Assembly (NCBI GenBank): GCA_015143295.1
Contig: CM026563.1
Span: forward strand, 2,418,001-2,482,000
Reading direction: 5' to 3'
DNA from: Tetracentron sinense
Lineage: Eukaryota; Streptophyta; Magnoliopsida; Trochodendrales; Trochodendraceae
DNA length: 64,000 nucleotides
The notes under the pieces are model-generated. The model had not been told where the DNA came from. It ran no database searches and saw nothing but the letters and a program-made list of their open reading frames with translations. The position numbers were made by a program, and so were the translations under genes. How positions within the stretch are numbered: position 1 is the first letter of the stretch; each line of letters opens with the position of its first letter. This document shows positions 58,801 through 64,000 of this stretch, piece after piece.

Positions 58801-61800
58801 CTTTAGTAAATTAACACATGGTTTTCCAACAGTTAGACAAACAACCTCAAACCTAACTTCTGTTTGACTTCCGTTTGAAATTCTTACTAAAATGACTATT
58901 ATGCCATTAATAGATTTCATAACCTAATATCACAAAGTCCATTTAACTGTTCTTGAACCATGGTTAGTAAGTTTTCACTCTTATCTATGGTTAAGATTCA
59001 CTAACCCTTAGGGTTAAAGCATCTAACCTTAGTTTTTAGAAAAAAAATTAAAAAGTTGTGTGTCCCCTTTTAACCTCCTTTAAGTGTGGTCACCCACCAG
59101 GGGTTGGTGCAGTTGGCTAGCATCCTGGGTTTGCTCCCAGCGATTGTGTGTTTAACTCCCACTCCTCGACTTACCCTGGTGTCCGTAGGGAAAATTTTGA
59201 GTGGGTCAGTGCGGACACTCGAAAGGACTAGTCCTTGCCTTAAAGGATTTGGGACACCCTCTGTTACCCATTAAAAAAAAAAACAGATTCACTATAGTTT
59301 TTTTAATGAAGTTTTCTTCTGTTGATGGTCAAAAGAAAAAGAATGAACACGGCCTAGAGAGGAGGTTCTCATTTGATGCAGCATGAGTACAATAGCATTC
59401 ATTGGCACATGCTTAGGAAAGATAAAATAAAAAACTTTTGATGAATGAGAATATGATATAAACACACTTAATACGGTAAAGATTTTGGCCAAATAATACG
59501 CAAGATTGTAATACGTACATGATGATAGAGTGATCAACAAGGTAGTCCGAGCCTTCCTCTTCTGTCTTCATATAATAAACTCGATATGCACGAGCAACTT
59601 TCCTTATCTCATCCGGAGTACCAGTTAACCCAATTAAATTTGGGTGAAATTCTGAAACAGGGAACACAACATGAGGTACTATTTGAAGAATTTGTTAGAA
59701 GGCTACCTCATTACCCATGGTATCGCACCACATGGATGGTGCAAAACCATGCAATTAGTTCTGAATAATGTACTTCAAGCTTAGGGGGCACCTTTGATAT
59801 ATTCACGTACTTGCTCAACAGTATCTCTCTCAGGGTCGACTGAGATAAAAACAGGTACAATTTCAATCCCTGCCTGTTCCTCTGCAAGCAAGGGAGAGAA
59901 GACTCAAGATCTGGTTGTTATCATTATATCACAGGAATCGTAGATCACAAAGTTTACAAGTTACAACACTAGGTTGTCGCAGTAAGGAAGACAATTTGCA
60001 AAAAAGTTTTGGCTATTGATAATCTTGATACAACCCCAATTACTGTTAACTTAGAGAAACTAAAATAGATTAACCATAACTCAAATTGGGTTTAATTAGA
60101 TTATCTCAAAATTAGAAACCAAGTCAATCTAAGAATGCAATACCATATTTAATCTCATAACTAAAAATCCAAAATAGATATTTAATACTATCTAATTCTA
60201 ACTAAGCATATATATATATATATATATATATTCACACACACACACACCCTTCTCAAACTTAAGATGATTCATCATCTAGAGTTTTCTAAACATGGACCAA
60301 ACTAGCTGATGATGTTGTTGGTGGGCTCCAAACAGCAAGCCAATGAGGATGCAGATTCACTGTACACTTGTTGTGGGCTCTTCAAATTCCAGACAGATTC
60401 AGATTAAATGGTGGGCTCTTCACATATATGTAGACACCCTGTTTTGTCTAGTCCAGGGCTCTGGGTAAGTCAAAAGACCCACTTCTTTTTCTTCTGAATT
60501 TCAAGGCGTCAGGTGGGGACTGGAGTCCATCTCTTAGGAATCACCTTTAGAACCCTTCATCACCTTTAGGATTTCCATTAAGCCCTTATTGAGATCTTAA
60601 ATTCACCAAAACCTTAACCTCAAGATAGGGGTATTTTAGTCATTTTGATGGCTCTAGAGAAACCATAACCCGCTTAGTTTCTTCATGAACTAAGCTTTTC
60701 CCCTTTTCAACCCTCAGCCCTTTTGACCATAATTTGAAACATAAAGGCCAAAGAGTAAAATTGGAAACCAAGAATATGGAGGTAAAATGGTAAACTATAA
60801 CTACCACCACCAACCTATATGGCCCAAAGCAATTTGGCAGCGATTATTCCACCGACAACACTTATTTGAACATATACCATTATGTCAGTAGAATGCTACT
60901 GCCAATAATAAATAGGACAATAATTTCACTGTCACATGGAGGTTTAAATATGTTCAATTTTCAGGCCATGGATTTTATTTTTGATCGATAAATAATCAGA
61001 TTCAATATATCAACTATCAAGAGAGAAAATAAAGCAGTACATAAGCAAATGCCATAGATATTTTGAGAGGCTGTTATGACCTTTACACATCAGCACATGG
61101 TAATGACATTTATATCTCGATTTGGTGGCATTTACAATACTGACATCTTATATATAAGCTTAATTTTAATTGGCGGTAGTGAAATTACAGCCAATATGAG
61201 GATTAATAAAATGATTGAACAGATTAACCATAACCCAAATGAAGTTTAAATAGATTACAAGATATGTCAAAAATCGAAACAAAATCAAACTAGTAATCAA
61301 AACGAGATCTAATCTGATCATTTCTGTAACAGATAACCGCTCCTTACAAACATATATATCATAATTCCCATACATATCTTTACAGTTACTAGATCTCTAA
61401 TGTTTTATATAATAGAACACATCTATCACATATCCATTATCCTTTGGAAATGCCAACCACTGCAAAAATTGATTCCTCCCTTTTCAATTCATTCAACTGA
61501 CACAAAACTTAATGCTGATTGTTATACTGCCCGAATCAATTATTGCTAGCTAGATTTGTGTCAACAGTCAATCAACATCCCCACTTCCACCTCCATCCTC
61601 CAAATAATCGAAACCATTAGAGAGGTCCTGACATAGGATTGATCATTCCAAATATTATGCTATAACTTATAACTTAAATGGCTCAAACTTACAGTAATGA
61701 GTACCTAGACTTAGGTAGATCATGAAAACCACATTTTTTTTTTCCGCAGAAAGCCACTCTATTCAGATTTAAGACTACTTCAATATCAAAACTCCACCCA

Positions 61801-62237
61801 TCTCAAGTGCTCTCCTAAAATCATATTTCCATGCATGAGAACAATTCATTGGACTAAAAAACTTTCATTTACATGTACTGCAACCAGGGTAGAAAAGAAA
61901 TGCTAGCAAGGTCGTCTTAATAAGCATAGATATTGTATGGCTCTATCAGATAATGTGCATGGGTCCATTTTCTGAATTTTAAATGAATCATAATTCTAGC
62001 CACACGAAAACATCAGCAACTTACTTATCTTATCAACTGCAGCAGCGATCTTTTGAAGCTCATCTGGACAAATATCAGGGCAGTGAGTGAAGCCATAATA
62101 TATCAAGGTCCATTTCCCCAAAAAGTCCCTATCGGAAACAGATTTTCCATCATGGTTAATAAGGCTGAATGGGCCACCAATAGCTGCTTTTCCCACAGAA
62201 GGTCCCTGTTTTACTGCAGTTGAGGCATTATTTATTT
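55882..62237 (-). CDS. SCO1 homolog (HCC1-type), mitochondrial copper chaperone, 3' part
   Basis: Inner-membrane thioredoxin-fold protein that delivers copper to the CuA site of cytochrome c oxidase subunit 2. Exons read (minus): 62237-62025, 59881-59792, 59651-59519, 55990-55882 with matching phases (1/2, 2/1, 1/2, 2/0) and GT-AG introns of 2143, 140 and 3528 bp. The partial product is 181 residues. It shows [37 protein letters not shown] (the CxxxC copper site), [38 protein letters not shown] (copper-binding His) and a C-terminus [20 protein letters not shown]. All three copper ligands are intact. The first coding base is mid-codon, so the mitochondrial presequence and membrane segment lie in one or more exons upstream that I did not find before 64000. 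HCC1 (with both Cys) fits better than the Cys-lacking HCC2. Confidence 0.93.
56434..56606 (-). mobile_element. tRNA-derived SINE, copy 2 (left arm of inverted repeat)
   Basis: Minus-strand copy with box A ggttggtgcaattggctagc and the shared body, with T9 at 56425-56433 as the complement of its poly(A). Confidence 0.75.
57214..57545. repeat. (ACC/CAC)n degenerate trinucleotide tract
   Basis: Almost pure accacc with tac, atc and acaca variants. It creates long His/Pro/Thr open frames on one strand and Val/Gly/Trp frames on the other. These are artefacts of the repeat. Confidence 0.92.
57882..58521. repeat. (GGT)n degenerate trinucleotide tract
   Basis: The reverse-complement partner of 57214-57545 but nearly twice as long, with internal duplications such as gtggtggtggtaatatggcg twice (58210-58290). 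Confidence 0.92.
59101..59283 (+). mobile_element. tRNA-derived SINE, copy 3 (right arm of inverted repeat)
   Basis: Plus-strand copy: gggttggtgcagttggctag, box-B area gtgtgtttaactcccactcc, body gacttaccctggtgtccgta, ending gggacaccctctgttaccca and A11. It is in inverted orientation to copy 2. Confidence 0.78.
59885..62020. other. SCO1 long intron, mostly unassigned
   Basis: Two diverged copies of a 'gattaaccataactcaaattg' block with following 'aaatcaaactaagta...' text lie at about 60065-60180 and 61205-61320, suggesting an old element or duplication. (TA)n then (CA)n occur at 60209-60246. No exons were found. Confidence 0.45.
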
Positions 62238-62239
62238 CT

Positions 62240-63395
62240 GCAACAATAAAAGAAATTAATCAATATAGGTGCTTTAGATTAAATCAGACAGAGCCTTGGA
62301 ATAGAAACAAAGTTCAAGAGACAAGCAATTAAACAGGTTCCATGTAAATAATTGAACAACCTGATGCAACTATGATGGTTTAAAGAAGAGAGAGCAGCAA
62401 TCTATCAATCGAGAAAGAATAAAGATATAGACATTATCCAACATAGCCAAGTGACTCAAATTTAATTCTAACATCAACCACAGCTATAAACTTTAAACAA
62501 CTCATGAAAGAGAAGGCCAGCACATAGAAGAAAGATGAAAAACATAGGAAACAACTTGAGTGGTGATATCACGTAGCCCAAATGACACAGCCCGAGTTAT
62601 GGGCAGGCTACAACTGGGTTTTAGTGGCCCGGGTTGGGCCTAAAATGGAATTTCAGCTAAGTTTTGCCCAACCCTTTATGAGCCTGAGAACATTGGCCTG
62701 ACCTACACACATATTCATACACCAAATACAGAAATACATACAGACATATGTGTGCATATTACTTGTATTTTCTTTTTAGTCTGTACACTTGTATTTTGTT
62801 TTTAGTCTGTACAAAGCACAATATTTTGTTAAACCCTAATTAACATTAGAATATAAGGTGAAAATCCTAGATTCTCTTTCATTTCTCTCACCCCTCAGAC
62901 CCCAACCCAACTAGGAAGTGACTAGGGTTAATGTACCGGATCATGATACAGATCGGAAGCATTGGATCAAATACCGATCTGTTTCAAAGATTAGTTTATA
63001 ATCGAATCGAGCGATCCTATTAAGATCCGATCCAATCATATACACCCATATACAATCAAACATATATAGTATAATATATATTCCAATACATTTTTTTTTG
63101 CCAAAAATTTCATTACATTTCAATCAGGTCTGAATCCTTATTGCGTTCAAAATCATGTCTCAGACTTTTGAATCTGACAATCTCAAATCATATCTAGATC
63201 AGCCATGTTATTAATAGGATTGAATTTGGATCAACATAGATCCTGATCACACCCATTTAAATCCCTGATGGTATTAGAGGTGCAACTTTTGTGGGGCCGA
63301 GTTTGACGAATAGAGTTATGTCTTGGACTTCAACCTAGCCAAAATCCAGTTAAAAACTTACATGGGACCTCCTCATTTGCAATTATTTGAAAAAT
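62240..63395. other. Upstream of the first recognised SCO1 exon, no exon seen
   Basis: This should be SCO1 intron. I looked for an exon ending in the KKRHIE-type segment and did not find one. An element-like 'gatcggaag...ccgatctg' stretch occurs near 62930-63260. Confidence 0.4.
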
Positions 63396-63399
63396 AGAG

Positions 63400-63974
63400 A
63401 GTGAAGGATGGCCAACCGTTGTTTTCTGTGACTCAGGGAGAAGTCGATGGACCATCTTGTGTTACATTGTCCTTTTGCCTACGCCATTTGGAGAAATTTC
63501 CTCCTCCGACTGGAGTTCATCTAAATCTTTCTTAGGTCCTTTCGGGACTCATTATCAGCTTGGCCATCAGTGCCTTTGGAGTTTCCTTCTTCGGTGATAT
63601 AGCTATGCTTCCTAGAGCTATAGCTTGGTCATTGTAGAACAAAAGGAACATCAAACATGAGAGTTTTTCATGCAATTGTCTCCTTTGAGGTTCTAGTCTG
63701 TTGGAGAACTAGACAGCTCCTACACTCTTAGTGCTCGATTAAGAAGGATTTTCAAGACTTTAAAGAAGCGGGGTTTGATTCCCTTCTCTTTTAGAGCTTC
63801 CTTCTTCTAGGAAATTTTGGATCCCATATCCGTTTGGCCATCAGTGCCTTTGGAGTTTTCCATTTTCTTCTACGGTTCATATTTTTTGTGAACCCTTGTA
63901 GCGATGATCTTGTATTCTTGTTACTTGTGTGCTTTTATTTATAATATATCATACCAATAATTAAAAAAAAAAAA
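63400..63974 (+). mobile_element. L1-type LINE 3' end with zf-RVT relic
   Basis: Plus-strand reading gives C-D-S-G-(R)E-x-V/S-x-W/DHLVLHCPFAY-IWRNF spread over two frames at 63425-63510, the zinc-binding end of plant L1 ORF2. It continues through aatctttcttaggtcctttc to a 3' tail ataatatatcataccaataa followed by A12 at 63962-63974. Probably inserted in a SCO1 intron. Confidence 0.6.
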
Positions 63975-64000
63975 ACTTACTTGGTACCTAGCACAAGTTG

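Larger units (their letters stand above)
56415..59294. repeat. 2.9-kb inverted repeat (arms >1.1 kb) in SCO1 last intron
   Basis: The outer ends tagtgaatctg (56415-56425) and cagattcacta (59284-59294) begin two arms that match inward in reverse complement: SINE, MITE-family sequence, gaaaaacctagcagccgcta, cgtttggttgcacttctg, and a gtttttaaaaac-rich block. They then enter (ACC)n on the left (57214-57545) and (GGT)n on the right (57882-58521). The middle 57546-57881 is not repeated. Sequence identity is high, with scattered differences and a longer GGT side. No clear target duplication flanks it. Confidence 0.9.

Noticed and set aside
1..64000. CRISPR array, operon-like gene clusters or prokaryotic features
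   Set aside because: The direct repeats seen are tandem duplications or microsatellites without unique spacers, and the genes are spliced plant genes.
63975..64000. Possible SCO1 or other exon ending with a GTAAG donor at the window edge (minus strand)
   Set aside because: Only about 20 bases are available and their translation does not match the SCO1 segment expected before the 62237 exon.

Overview
The window is nuclear DNA from a flowering plant. The evidence is spliced GT-AG genes with plant-specific families (chlorophyll synthase, a clade B type PP2C, an Em/LEA protein, a MAPKKK17/18-like kinase) spread thinly among many transposable elements. I cannot name the species from sequence alone. 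Large TE-filled introns and many old repeats suggest a moderately large, repeat-rich genome, perhaps of a woody plant.

Layout. From 1 to about 12,700 there is no intact gene. This stretch holds degenerate satellites, an RTE-type LINE tail, a TIR element, a probable solo LTR, two tRNA-derived SINEs and the scattered remains of an ARG1/DnaJ15-like gene. A single-exon MAPKKK lies on the minus strand at 12,755-14,281. A 6.5-kb Ty1/copia retrotransposon at 15,338-21,835 has 957- and 976-bp LTRs and an ATTAA target-site duplication; it is disabled by a frameshift and three stop codons. From 21,841 to 26,900 there is no gene, only a hAT-type MITE and a tandem duplication. A four-exon PP2C of the AP2C1 type (26,948-29,272, minus) is complete at 374 codons. 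From 29,500 to 41,400 there are only mobile elements: an L1 relic, nested MITEs, a second solo LTR and a MULE with a perfect 10-bp TSD. An Em (group 1 LEA) pseudogene lies at 41,747-42,122 (plus). Tail to tail with it is the complete 15-exon chlorophyll synthase gene (42,797-53,223, minus; 375 codons). The right end holds the last four exons of a mitochondrial SCO1/HCC1 copper chaperone (55,882-62,237, minus). Its 5' exons are outside the window or not recognised. Its 3.5-kb last intron contains a 2.9-kb near-perfect inverted repeat.

The genes are neighbours rather than a pathway: chloroplast pigment synthesis (CHLG), mitochondrial cytochrome c oxidase assembly (SCO1), stress kinase signalling (MAPKKK, and a PP2C with a MAPK-docking motif), and a broken seed-desiccation gene (Em). 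Exon boundaries were placed by reading splice sites and frames by eye; exon phases are consistent throughout CHLG, PP2C and SCO1.

Most notable observations: (1) the copia element has no tRNA-type primer-binding site. Two bases after the 5' LTR is a 14-nt sequence that is the exact reverse complement of a segment in its own LTR, which suggests self-priming. (2) Its two LTRs differ by a 7-bp inversion of a hairpin loop. (3) A transcribed intron of SCO1 can fold into a hairpin of more than 1 kb. (4) The Em gene has lost its ATG (now ACG) and carries a one-base deletion.
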